Source of the DNA: Sphingobacterium sp.
GTDB lineage: Bacteria > Bacteroidota > Bacteroidia > Sphingobacteriales > Sphingobacteriaceae
Assembly: GCA_031286695.1 (NCBI GenBank)
Contig: JAITTY010000017.1
Span: 124,001 to 188,000, forward strand
Length of the DNA stretch: 64,000 bases
Reading direction: 5' to 3'
The translations under genes were made by a program, and so were the position numbers. Below the pieces are notes generated by a model. That model had not been told where the DNA came from and ran no database searches. It was given only the letters and a program-made list of their open reading frames with translations. Positions 51,965 to 60,462 of the stretch are shown here, piece after piece; the first letter of the stretch is position 1; each line of letters starts with the position of its first letter.

Positions 51965-52930
51965 TTAGTCTTCTCTTTTAAAAGAATTGAAAATGCGTGG
52001 CTTGGCAATAACAATGGTTTGTTTAGATAGTGCTATGGCCGCATTAAGCTCATACCCCAATAATAAAATAAGCGTATTCAGGTAAATCCAGAGCATAATG
52101 ACGATCAATGTCCCAATGGATCCATACAGTTTGTTATATGCACCGAAATGATTGATATAAAAGGTAAATATGGAAAACGTCAATATCGCTAAAATGGTAG
52201 CCATAGATGCTCCGGGACTGAAGAGTTTCCATTTATTGGAGTTGGAGGGGCCAAATTTGTAAATACAGCTTACTGTGAAAAAGTAGATAGCAAATATGAT
52301 CAACCATCGGGCTACTTTAAGTAGAATAGCCCAGAAGCTGGATTTAATACCTGTCGTTTCCTTGAGGTAGTCTATCGTAATGCCAGCTATGGTAAATATC
52401 GTCATCCCCGCTGTTAACGCAAAAATAATCAGGAAAGCCAAGGCTAGGGCAAGCAATCGTTTTCTGATCCAGGGTCTTCTTTCCGTCATCAACGAAGCCT
52501 TATTGAAGGCATTCATAAGAGAGGCCATACCATTGGTCGCAAAATAGGCCGCAAACACAAAACCGAAAGATAGCAACCCGCCATTTTGGTTTTTGATAAT
52601 ATCCTCCAAAGTCGTTTCAACAACCAAAAAAGCATTTTTGGGAATTACTACCGCAAGGAAATCCAGCAACTGTTCCTGAAAATTATTGATCGGAATATAG
52701 GGGATCAATGTAAAGAGAAAGATAATCCCTGGGAAAATGGCTAATAGAAAGCTATAGGATAGGGAAGAAGCCTTACTGACTATCGAATCTCTAGAAAGCT
52801 CCTGGAAGAAAAATACCGCCACTGTATAAAGCGGTAGTGAGCCAAAGCCCGGCAATACGACACGTTTACTCCATTCGATTAATCTAAAATAAGGTTCAAA
52901 ATTTAATAGCCATTGGTGGATTTTCCCCAT
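51965..52930 (-). CDS. YihY/BrkB family membrane protein
   Basis: A 321-residue protein with six hydrophobic segments and the family phrases DSIVSKASSLSYSFLLAIFPGIIF (near 50) and YGSIGTLIVIMLWIYLNTLILLLGYELNAA (near 270). The family (formerly mis-called RNase BN) is of unknown biochemical role; suggested functions include envelope transport. Length is normal. It starts 1 base after the thioesterase gene and forms an operon with it and mltG. Confidence 0.9.
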   Translation of the reverse strand: MGKIHQWLLNFEPYFRLIEWSKRVVLPGFGSLPLYTVAVFFFQELSRDSIVSKASSLSYSFLLAIFPGIIFLFTLIPYIPINNFQEQLLDFLAVVIPKNAFLVVETTLEDIIKNQNGGLLSFGFVFAAYFATNGMASLMNAFNKASLMTERRPWIRKRLLALALAFLIIFALTAGMTIFTIAGITIDYLKETTGIKSSFWAILLKVARWLIIFAIYFFTVSCIYKFGPSNSNKWKLFSPGASMATILAILTFSIFTFYINHFGAYNKLYGSIGTLIVIMLWIYLNTLILLLGYELNAAIALSKQTIVIAKPRIFNSFKRED

Positions 52931-52931
52931 A

Positions 52932-53339
52932 TCAATTAAAATATTTACTCATTTTATCCAGGAAGACCTGTGGCGGCATACAAGGTCTGTTTTTCTCCAT
53001 ATTGACAAAGACCAATGTTGTCTCTCCCTGGTTGAGTAATTCTCCGTCCTCATTGAAGAGCTCGTATTCAAAAATAATACGAACGGCAGGCTTCTGGCGG
53101 ATGGTTACCCGTATGGTGATCAAATCATCATATTTGCCCGGTTTCAGATATTTGGTTTTCATTTCGGCAACGGGGAGCATGACCCCCATTTCTTCCAGTT
53201 CCCTGTACGATATCCCCGTGCTCCGCAGCATTTCAGTTCTTGCTATTTCATAAAATGCTGCATAATTGCCATAATAGACATAGCCCATTTGGTCTGTTTC
53301 TGCATAGCGAACGCGAATCTGATGGTCGAATACAAACAT
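52932..53339 (-). CDS. YbgC/FadM family acyl-CoA thioesterase
   Basis: A 135-residue hotdog-fold protein. The N-terminal RVRYAETDQMGYVYYGNYAAFYE holds catalytic Asp16 in the family's D-x-x-G-x-V-x(2)-x-NY pattern. It hydrolyses acyl-CoA or acyl-ACP thioesters in the cytoplasm; the preferred chain is unknown. In proteobacteria a relative sits in the tol-pal operon, but no tol genes are here. Its start overlaps the mltG stop by one base (TAATG), and brkB follows after 1 base. Confidence 0.9.
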   Translation of the reverse strand: MFVFDHQIRVRYAETDQMGYVYYGNYAAFYEIARTEMLRSTGISYRELEEMGVMLPVAEMKTKYLKPGKYDDLITIRVTIRQKPAVRIIFEYELFNEDGELLNQGETTLVFVNMEKNRPCMPPQVFLDKMSKYFN

Positions 53340-54379
53340 TATTTTTTAATATTTCTAGCGTCCAAAGCCTGTTGGAATTTGCGCGCATTGATCAGATGTT
53401 CAGCCTCTGTTTTGGCAAAATTATGGTAACCTGAGAAATCATCTTTTGCACACATGTAAATATAATCGTGTTGCTTAAAGTTTAAGACCGCATCAATTGC
53501 CGCGATGCTTGGGATAGAAATCGGACCTGGAGGCAATCCTCTATAAATATAAGTATTGTAAGGATTGTCTGTTCTCAGGTGCTTATTCAATACCCTTCTA
53601 ATGGTAAAGTCATTATTAGCAAAGATCACGGTAGGGTCTGCCTGCAATAACATTCCTTTTTTCAGACGGTTTAAATAAAGTCCAGCGATCATGGGCATTT
53701 CATCTTGATGTAAGGCTTCACCTTTGACAATGGAAGCTAAGGTACTGACTTGTTGTGGTGTCAGATTAAGCGCTTTTGCTTTCGCCGTGCGATCCGCATT
53801 CCAGAATTTTTTCCATTCATCATCAAAACGGGCAATGACCTTTTCTGGATTGGTGTTCCAGTAAATTTCGTAAGTATTAGGAATAAACATAGAAATCAGA
53901 TTTTCCTTTGTAAATCCGTACTTCTGCGCGGTAGCTTCATCATTTAGTACAGCGATAAATTGTGCAGAATCAGCTTCAAAACTTTTTCCAAGAAGCGCCG
54001 CCATATTCTCTTTTAGTCGAACATTGGCGAATCTGAATTTTACGGGTTCTTGGTAGCCTCCCATTAAATTGCCAATTAAGCGTCTATTGTTCATTCCAGG
54101 TGTCAGTAGGTAACGTCCCGGTTTTACACTTTGTTCATATTTTTTATATTGTGCTGCACGCTCAAATGAAGCAATATCGTCCAATAGATTTGAATCTTTG
54201 ATTGATTTCAGTACATCTTCATACTTTTCACCCTCGTGTATGTACAGGTACTTTTTCTCTCCCGATACATTCGAAGCATAAAATGCTTTATAAAATGTCC
54301 AAGCAAAATAACCTCCGACAACGATAACGATCAGCGCAATGATTTTTAACCAACTTGGTATTCCTTTTTTATTTTCCAT
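53339..54379 (-). CDS. mltG: Endolytic murein transglycosylase MltG
   Basis: A 346-residue membrane-anchored enzyme. One helix (about 11-30) is followed by a LysM-like segment (about 40-95) and the YceG catalytic domain. The catalytic Glu221 lies in SIVKGEALHQDEMPMIAGLYLNRL, equivalent to Glu218 of E. coli, and the later LQADPTVIF and YNTYIYRGLPPGPISIPS motifs are intact. It cuts nascent glycan strands inside the periplasm and may set their length. It is the first gene of an operon with a thioesterase and a BrkB-type protein. Confidence 0.95.
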   Translation of the reverse strand: MENKKGIPSWLKIIALIVIVVGGYFAWTFYKAFYASNVSGEKKYLYIHEGEKYEDVLKSIKDSNLLDDIASFERAAQYKKYEQSVKPGRYLLTPGMNNRRLIGNLMGGYQEPVKFRFANVRLKENMAALLGKSFEADSAQFIAVLNDEATAQKYGFTKENLISMFIPNTYEIYWNTNPEKVIARFDDEWKKFWNADRTAKAKALNLTPQQVSTLASIVKGEALHQDEMPMIAGLYLNRLKKGMLLQADPTVIFANNDFTIRRVLNKHLRTDNPYNTYIYRGLPPGPISIPSIAAIDAVLNFKQHDYIYMCAKDDFSGYHNFAKTEAEHLINARKFQQALDARNIKK

Positions 54380-54573
54380 TCTAAAATTTTTTATTCAACT
54401 GTTGTTCGCTGTTCATGGCATTTATACAGCCTTTAGCGGTCACTGGTTGATGAAATCGCACACATATAGATCGGTTTCATCTTTATATTTTATACTATTC
54501 CTGAATCTGCCAAGGACGCTAATCCATTGTTGTGGAGATCATTCAATGCAGTTTCATTTTTGAGTCAATAAAC

Positions 54574-55557
54574 TTAAAAGCCTAGACTATTCCCTTTATT
54601 TTCTTTTTCTTTTTTCTGTCCAGCAGGTTGTGTCGTCGTTGTCGGTTTAGCAACTGGCGTATTCGTTGTTGTACTTTTCGCTGGAGCAACAGGTTTCGAC
54701 TGGACCGGAGGCTTCGCCGCTGGTGGAGTAACTTGAGTTTGGTTTGCCTGTGGTTTAGGTGTTGTTGTGCCAGAAGGAGTACCTGTGGTTGGCGCCGGTG
54801 CGGTCAACGAAAGTGTAACATCAATTTTGGCACCTAAGCTGGTCAGGCCTTTTTCTATTCCTGGCGATTGTACACTGATTACTGCGGTGGCTGTATCTGT
54901 AACATTCGGATCATATGTCACGGTACCTAGACCGAGGCCGGCGCCAGACAAGGCAAACTTCGCTTCGTTTAAAGGAAGACCTATTAAGTTGGGTATTTCA
55001 ACTTCATTTGCTCCAAGCCCATTTCCCAAAACTAGATCTATACGTGATCCTTTCGGAATCATACGTCCATTGCGGATCGATTGCCCCGCAAATTGGGCGT
55101 CTAATACAATATCTCTTGCGATATCCGCGACATAAGAAGTATCACCAATTTTAAGGTTATGGTTTTTCAGTATCGCAGTTGCTTCGATCAGCGTTTTGTC
55201 TTTTATATTTGGAAAGGCAACTTCAGGGGCTACCTGCGTGATAATAGTCAAATAAATTGTGCGGCCCGATTTTACATGGAACCCTTGTTCAGGATCCTGT
55301 TCTATGACTAGACCTGGCTTGGCATCCATCTGATAAACGGAATCAATTTGATATTCCAGTCCAGCATCCTCAAGTGCTTGAATGGCTGCACTGATATGCA
55401 AGCCTTTCACTTTTGGAACGGCAATAGATTCATCATGTTTGGTATATATTTTCAGTCCTACATATACGAAAAGGAATAGACATATTATCGCAATGAGAGC
55501 GGCAATAAGATTTTTCCTGAAAGTGGGGGTCTGAAGATATTGTACGACTTTGGACAT
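54574..55557 (-). CDS. PASTA domain protein
   Basis: A 327-residue protein. One transmembrane helix (about 17-37) is preceded by a 16-residue cytoplasmic end and followed by three PASTA domains at about residues 45-110, 112-180 and 183-255 (for example VPKVKGLHISAAIQALEDAG, FPNIKDKTLIEATAIL, IPNLIGLPLNEAKFALSGAG). A Pro/Thr/Lys/Gln-rich tail of about 65 residues ends it. PASTA repeats bind uncross-linked peptidoglycan. In Gram-positives they are usually on Ser/Thr kinases or PBPs; here no catalytic domain is attached. The gene is divergent from ddl across 146 bases, and mltG follows downstream. Confidence 0.9.
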   Translation of the reverse strand: MSKVVQYLQTPTFRKNLIAALIAIICLFLFVYVGLKIYTKHDESIAVPKVKGLHISAAIQALEDAGLEYQIDSVYQMDAKPGLVIEQDPEQGFHVKSGRTIYLTIITQVAPEVAFPNIKDKTLIEATAILKNHNLKIGDTSYVADIARDIVLDAQFAGQSIRNGRMIPKGSRIDLVLGNGLGANEVEIPNLIGLPLNEAKFALSGAGLGLGTVTYDPNVTDTATAVISVQSPGIEKGLTSLGAKIDVTLSLTAPAPTTGTPSGTTTPKPQANQTQVTPPAAKPPVQSKPVAPAKSTTTNTPVAKPTTTTQPAGQKKEKENKGNSLGF

Positions 55558-55703
55558 TTCTTTGTTTGATAAAAATTAATTCTGCATAGAACCGCAATAT
55601 TAAAGCCAAGTTTGCAGAATGATTAAATAAAATTATTCCTCACAAAATTATTCGTTTTTCCGTGTATAGCAAATTATATTTGCTATTCGAATCGCTAAAA
55701 TTT

Positions 55704-56711
55704 ATGAAAGCAAAAATAGCATTAATAACTGGAGGTTATACAGGGGAGGCAGAAGTTTCTTTTAAAAGTTCTGCCTTTGTCAATTCTCAGCTTGATCACG
55801 ACAAATATGATGTGTATCTAATTACAGTGAGCAAAGAAGCATGGTACTATGAAGATTTAGATGGTAAGCGTCACCCGATTTCAAAAGCAGATTTTACGCT
55901 TCCATTGAACGGGGAAACCCTGACCTTTGACTTGGCATTTATTATGGTGCATGGTGTACCTGGAGAGGATGGAAGACTTCAGAGCTATTTTGATTTGCTA
56001 GATATTCCTTATACATCTTGTGATGCCCTGACTTCCGCGCTGACGATGAATAAAGGGTATACAAAAGCGATCTTAACGGATATTCCAGAATTGCATTTAG
56101 CAAAATCGGTCCTATTATTCGAATCGCAGCGGTCTGAGGCGCTCAAAATCGTCGAAAGCAATCTTTCACTCCCTTATTTTGTCAAACCTAATGCCGGTGG
56201 AAGTAGTATCGGAATGACCAAAGTAAAGGAATCGGCACAACTGCAAGAAGCGATCGATAAAGCTTTTGATGCAGAAAATACAGGGAAACAGGTGATTGTC
56301 GAAGAGTTTGTGACCGGACGTGAGTTTTCGGAAGGAATTTTTCGCAATTCGAAAGGGGAGCTGGTTGTTTTACCTGCTACGGAAGTACGGACTACACGTG
56401 AGTTTTTTGATTACGAAGCGAAATATGTACCCGGATTGACCGAAGAGATTACTCCGGCAGAGCTGACTATTGAACAGCAGGAGCGTGCTGCACGTATTTT
56501 GAGAGAGGTTTATGTCAGATTGAACTGCAAAGGTATGGTCCGTGTAGATTTCTTTTTGGAAAACGAAACCGATAAATTTTATTTTATCGAAATCAATACT
56601 ATTCCTGGGCAGACTCCACAAAGCTTTATCCCGCAGCAAGTAAGGGCTTTTGGAATGAAGGAAGGTGATTTCTACGGCGAATTGATCGAAACAGCCCTGC
56701 AATCGAAATAG
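55704..56711 (+). CDS. ddl: D-alanine--D-alanine ligase
   Basis: A 335-residue ATP-grasp enzyme that makes D-Ala-D-Ala for the stem peptide. The N-terminus ALITGGYTGEAEVSFKSS differs slightly from the usual GGxSxEHxVS, as in other Bacteroidota. The ATP-grasp core is visible in FVKPNAGGSSIGMTKV, VIVEEFVTGREFS and VRVDFFLENETDKFYFIEINTIPGQTPQSFIPQ (metal-binding Glu and Asn). Start set at 55704, where the conserved start begins; an in-frame upstream start would add 14 residues. In many bacteria ddl lies inside the division cluster; here it is 21 kb from ftsZ. Confidence 0.95.
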   Translation: MKAKIALITGGYTGEAEVSFKSSAFVNSQLDHDKYDVYLITVSKEAWYYEDLDGKRHPISKADFTLPLNGETLTFDLAFIMVHGVPGEDGRLQSYFDLLDIPYTSCDALTSALTMNKGYTKAILTDIPELHLAKSVLLFESQRSEALKIVESNLSLPYFVKPNAGGSSIGMTKVKESAQLQEAIDKAFDAENTGKQVIVEEFVTGREFSEGIFRNSKGELVVLPATEVRTTREFFDYEAKYVPGLTEEITPAELTIEQQERAARILREVYVRLNCKGMVRVDFFLENETDKFYFIEINTIPGQTPQSFIPQQVRAFGMKEGDFYGELIETALQSK

Positions 56712-56791
56712 TATTGTCTTTTTTTAATGGGCCTGAAACGAGGGTTTGTGGGATTGCAGCTGATAAAAATATGCAGCGGTAAGTAAAAATA

Positions 56792-56830
56792 CAAAAAGAA
56801 GGCTTTCAAAAATTGAAAGCCTTCTTTTTG
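56792..56830. terminator. Bidirectional terminator between ddl and the serine hydrolase
   Basis: CAAAAAGAAGGCTTTCAA (56792-56809) pairs perfectly over 18 bp with TTGAAAGCCTTCTTTTTG (56813-56830), loop AAA. Confidence 0.9.
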
Positions 56831-56834
56831 TATT

Positions 56835-58091
56835 TTATTTTCTGAAATCAAACTTAGATAGGTCAGGTTTAAATTTTTTCACCCTTTTTAGCTCTTCCTG
56901 ATAGATTACCTGCCCGATATTTTTTAAAAATGGGTAGGTTACCGTTTCGTATTCATAGAGTCCATCGTTGTAGATGCCATTTTCATTGGACTGCACAACA
57001 ACAGCGAGCATAAATTCTACCCCATGTTCGAAATCAACAATATAGGCATTGTCAATATTATAGCCATAAGAATCGCCATACTTGTTGAAGATCCGGATGT
57101 TGGGATTTAAGGTTGCATTTTTTTCGCGACCATAAAAAAGGAGCTTGCTATACGTTGGCCAGAATTCTGTTGAGTCATATTTCGGGAAATCCGATTCAAA
57201 GGGGTAGCGCGACATATAGTCATAGAGTAGGGCATAATCCTCTTTTTTTAGATTAAATCTATCTTTAGGCTGAAACACTTCAGGAAATAACAATTTCTTC
57301 AGGATGAGCTGTTGATCTTCAAGTGCGTAGACATTAAGCCCCTCAAAACTCCATGGCTCATGGACTAGCTCATCTTTGTCATTCATATAGCCCTTTCCTT
57401 GAAGGGTATTTGATAGTTCTATGGTATAGTCTTTGGGATCGAACTGTGCTTCTTGCTTATATATAATATCCTTCTCATTGTAAAAGGTGATCGGGTTGGT
57501 ATGTTTGGCCCAGATGCCCTTGTCACCTATAGCGAGACGGTTGACGATCCGGCTGTATTGAGTGCCGTATTTTTTAAGTTTTGCATTGAGCTCAGCACGG
57601 CCAATAAATTCAAAGAGCCTGTTCTGGGCATCGTTGTCGCTGGTCAATAGGATTTTTTTTACATATTGCGCTACGGAAGGAAGACCATTGGCAGCAGATT
57701 CGTCAACGGATACTCTTGTCTGTTTCTCGAAGGCAGAATCAATGCGTAGCGGAGTGTCTTTGCTGAGACCGGCAATCTGTAGGTCATTGATTTTTTCCAG
57801 TGCTAGAATTGCTGTCGGAAGTTTTACGGTACTTGCCGGATAAAAATACCAATGTGGATTAAGGCGATAGCTATAGGTTTTAAAATGCGGTATATTAGAT
57901 TTATCACGATCAATCCGCGTGTAAAGGATCTGTACCTCGTTTTTAGTCGGATGACTTAATATCTTCTGAAATAGATCCGGATGGCTTTGAAGCAGCTTTT
58001 CCAAGTATATGGTGTCTACCTTTTGAGCGTATGCATCTGACATGAATAAGATAAAAATGAGGGTTAAAAATTTGTGTATGTGCCTAATCAT
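56835..58091 (-). CDS. Class A beta-lactamase-like serine hydrolase
   Basis: A 418-residue exported protein with signal peptide (about 1-22, ending DAYAQ). The active-site S87-TV-K90 in YPASTVKLPTAILALEK and S151-D-N153 in LLTSDNDAQNRL match the SxxK and SDN motifs of class A beta-lactamases. The third motif (KTG) is not clear; KYG in NKYGDSYGYNIDNAYIVDF may occupy its place. At 418 residues it is longer than the roughly 290 of true class A enzymes. It may act on peptidoglycan-like substrates rather than antibiotics; resistance should not be inferred. Confidence 0.85.
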   Translation of the reverse strand: MIRHIHKFLTLIFILFMSDAYAQKVDTIYLEKLLQSHPDLFQKILSHPTKNEVQILYTRIDRDKSNIPHFKTYSYRLNPHWYFYPASTVKLPTAILALEKINDLQIAGLSKDTPLRIDSAFEKQTRVSVDESAANGLPSVAQYVKKILLTSDNDAQNRLFEFIGRAELNAKLKKYGTQYSRIVNRLAIGDKGIWAKHTNPITFYNEKDIIYKQEAQFDPKDYTIELSNTLQGKGYMNDKDELVHEPWSFEGLNVYALEDQQLILKKLLFPEVFQPKDRFNLKKEDYALLYDYMSRYPFESDFPKYDSTEFWPTYSKLLFYGREKNATLNPNIRIFNKYGDSYGYNIDNAYIVDFEHGVEFMLAVVVQSNENGIYNDGLYEYETVTYPFLKNIGQVIYQEELKRVKKFKPDLSKFDFRK

Positions 58092-58166
58092 TTCGTGTTT
58101 TAAATTTTCAAGACAGGTAAATCAAAAGAAAGCTTAATTAAATCTAAGTCTTACGCTTGTGTAGCC

Positions 58167-58811
58167 TTATCGGTTAAATTCTTCTATGGCTTTTAAGAGC
58201 TGGTCTTTCAATAGCAGCTTCTTTGCTTTTTCATTTTCCTGAACATAAGGCTCTAGGGTCTCTTTTTTTAGTGGTAAAATTTCATTCGCCTTTTCCATCT
58301 TGAAATGCGATATCGCGGGCTGATTGATATCAGCGGTCATGCTATAGCGACGGATTCGCCTTTCGTAACTAACGGTGTCCACCAAAAATAACCAGCAGCT
58401 ATCTTGTGGAATGCCTTTAATTTTCTTATTCCAATAATCTATCCGATAAATTTCTTTTGTTTGATCTGGTGTTACGGTGTATTTTTTGCCTTTTTCCCGC
58501 CAAGATATCTCACTGGGTTTGGTTGCCGTTCTCAATTTTATTTTGGTTTTTGAAACGACAGTGCTGTCATTTTTTAAAACGATATAAAATTTGTACCTAC
58601 TGCTAATCGGTTCGCGGTCGAAAGAATAGAGCATCGGAGCATACGACCCTGGTATCGTAATATTTCCTCCTGGTGTACGCATACTGGATGGGGGACGAAA
58701 TTGCGCAGAAACTTGCGACAGATTACTTAGCATAACAAGCCCGAAACATAACATAGACAATGCATAACTGGACGTTCCGGAGCATGTACGCAACTTGTTT
58801 TTAATACACAT
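58167..58811 (-). CDS. Hypothetical exported protein
   Basis: About 214 residues with a hydrophobic stretch near residues 15-37 (SYALSMLCFGLVMLSNLSQVSA) serving as an exported or anchored N-terminus. The mature part contains KFYIVLKNDSTVVSKTKIKL and a run of basic residues. I do not recognise a family. I start at ATG 58811, four bases after the folA stop; a longer in-frame reading would overlap folA. As the last gene of the thyA-folA unit it may simply be co-transcribed. Confidence 0.65.
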   Translation of the reverse strand: MCIKNKLRTCSGTSSYALSMLCFGLVMLSNLSQVSAQFRPPSSMRTPGGNITIPGSYAPMLYSFDREPISSRYKFYIVLKNDSTVVSKTKIKLRTATKPSEISWREKGKKYTVTPDQTKEIYRIDYWNKKIKGIPQDSCWLFLVDTVSYERRIRRYSMTADINQPAISHFKMEKANEILPLKKETLEPYVQENEKAKKLLLKDQLLKAIEEFNR

Positions 58812-58815
58812 GAAT

Positions 58816-59310
58816 CTATTTTCTTGTATAAACCTCAAAGGTATAAGCAAATGCATGTTTCTCATCGGCCTGATGTGAATCTGAAGAAACTAATTCCCAT
58901 TCTTCGGCGGGTAATTCAGGAAAGAAAGCATCTCCTTTGATGGTTGTATGCACCCGTGTTAAAAGCACTTTGTTCGCCAGTGGAAGGGCCTGTTGATAGA
59001 TGTTTGCGCCGCCAATAATAAATACCTCACGTTCGTCACGGCAATATAAAAGTGCCTCCTGGATACTATTGGCGACATCAATATCTTCGCCCTGAAAATT
59101 TGCGTTGCGTGTGATGACAATATTCCTTCTGTCCGGCAATGCTTTGCCAATGGCTTCAAAGGTTTTTCTACCCATCAGAACCGAGTGCTCAATGGTATTT
59201 TTTTTGAAATATTTAAAATCGTTGGGTAAATGCCAGGGCATCTGGTTATCGATGCCAATCGCATTGTTTTCCGAAGCAGCTACGATTAATGTGATCGTTG
59301 GATTACTCAT
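58816..59310 (-). CDS. folA: Dihydrofolate reductase
   Basis: A 164-residue DHFR that reduces dihydrofolate to tetrahydrofolate with NADPH. It starts ITLIVAASENNAIGIDNQMPWHLPNDFKYFKK, the usual N-terminus with the substrate-binding Trp and the Asp at the usual active-site position, followed by VLMGRKTFEAIGKALPDRRNIVITRN and VFIIGGANIYQQAL. Chromosomal type. It lies downstream of thyA in the same direction; thymidylate synthase produces the dihydrofolate that this enzyme recycles, so their pairing is functional. Confidence 0.95.
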   Translation of the reverse strand: MSNPTITLIVAASENNAIGIDNQMPWHLPNDFKYFKKNTIEHSVLMGRKTFEAIGKALPDRRNIVITRNANFQGEDIDVANSIQEALLYCRDEREVFIIGGANIYQQALPLANKVLLTRVHTTIKGDAFFPELPAEEWELVSSDSHQADEKHAFAYTFEVYTRK

Positions 59311-59373
59311 TTTTGATAGGGTGATTAGTCGTCCTCTAATATAACGTTATTGCAAAATTGTCAGCCTTGATTA

Positions 59374-60195
59374 CTAAACGGCCACCGGCGCTTTGATATG
59401 CGGGTGTGATTCGTAGTTTAACAATTCAAAATCTTCGAATTTAAACGCAAAAATATCGTTCACGTCAGGATTAATTTTTAGTTGCGGCAGGGGTTTTGGA
59501 TCCCGGCTCAACTGTAATTCCGTTTGCTCAAAGTGATTGCTATAAATATGTGCGTCGCCCAGGGTATGAATAAATTCTGCCGCTTCCATATCACACACTT
59601 GGGCAACCATCATAGTCAGAAGTGCGTATGAAGCAATATTAAAAGGTACCCCCAAGAATATATCTGCGCTACGCTGATAGAGTTGACAGGACAATTGTGG
59701 TTTAAAAATTCCTTTTTCAGGTTGTGCTGGAGCGACATAAAATTGAAAAAAAGCATGGCAGGGCGGTAATGCCATATGCTCTATTTCGGCGACATTCCAT
59801 GCAGATACAATAATACGACGGGAATCTGGCGTATTTTTGAGCTGGTTGATAACTTGTGCGATCTGATCGATATGACGGCCATCGGGTGTCGGCCAAGAAC
59901 GCCATTGTGATCCATATACAGGACCTAAATTTCCTTGTTCGTCAGCCCATTCATCCCAAATGCTTACGCCATTTTCTTTGAGATACTGAATATTGGTTTC
60001 ACCTTTTAGAAACCAGATCAACTCATGGATAATGGATCGCAGGTGTAATTTTTTGGTAGTAACCAAAGGAAAACCTTCCTGAAGGTTGAAACGCATCTGA
60101 TATCCAAAGACACTTTTGGTGCCCGTGCCTGTACGATCTGTCTTTACAACACCATTCGTATATACATGTCTGAGTAAATCTAAATATTGTTTCAT
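59374..60195 (-). CDS. thyA: Thymidylate synthase
   Basis: A 273-residue ThyA-type enzyme that converts dUMP to dTMP using methylene-tetrahydrofolate. Signatures: RTGTGTKSVFGYQMRFNL, the long RIIVSAWNVAEIEHM, catalytic Cys146 in LPPCHAFFQFYV, and QRSADIFLGVPFNIASYALL. Slightly longer than E. coli ThyA (264). First gene of the thyA-folA pair, 63 bases upstream of folA. Confidence 0.96.
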   Translation of the reverse strand: MKQYLDLLRHVYTNGVVKTDRTGTGTKSVFGYQMRFNLQEGFPLVTTKKLHLRSIIHELIWFLKGETNIQYLKENGVSIWDEWADEQGNLGPVYGSQWRSWPTPDGRHIDQIAQVINQLKNTPDSRRIIVSAWNVAEIEHMALPPCHAFFQFYVAPAQPEKGIFKPQLSCQLYQRSADIFLGVPFNIASYALLTMMVAQVCDMEAAEFIHTLGDAHIYSNHFEQTELQLSRDPKPLPQLKINPDVNDIFAFKFEDFELLNYESHPHIKAPVAV

Positions 60196-60369
60196 CTGTA
60201 AAAAAGTAATTATTAAATACTAAATATCAATGCTATCATCGAACTGTAATGGATCGAATAGCGCTATTTTATATGTTTGATTCTCAATCGGAGGGTATTT
60301 GAATACATGATGTTCGAATTGATTTCTTCAGCCATTAATAAGCTATTGATGCATTCAGCCTTTCAAGAT

Positions 60370-60453
60370 AGTCAAAACTAAGGAAAATCCTTATAACGAG
60401 AAAGTCAAAACTTAAAATGATAAGAGGGGTTACTGAAAAAAAATGTAATTTTG
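60370..60453 (+). promoter_or_regulatory. mtaB upstream region: repeats and -7 box
   Basis: AGTCAAAACT occurs at 60370-60379 and 60403-60412. Between the copies is a small palindrome TAAGGA-AAA-TCCTTA (60379-60393). TAATTTTG (60446-60453) fits TAnnTTTG and lies only 9 bases before the mtaB ATG, so the mRNA could be almost leaderless. No TTG at the usual -33 position. Confidence 0.4.
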
Positions 60454-60462
60454 CAAAATATT

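Noticed and set aside
54449..54481. Hairpin GATGAAA/TTTCATC between the PASTA gene and mltG as a terminator
   Set aside because: Only a 7-bp stem with a 19-base loop and no T-run at a suitable position; too weak to annotate.
56835..58091. Antibiotic-resistance beta-lactamase
   Set aside because: SxxK and SDN are present but the KTG motif is unclear and the protein is much longer than true class A enzymes; kept as a generic serine hydrolase.
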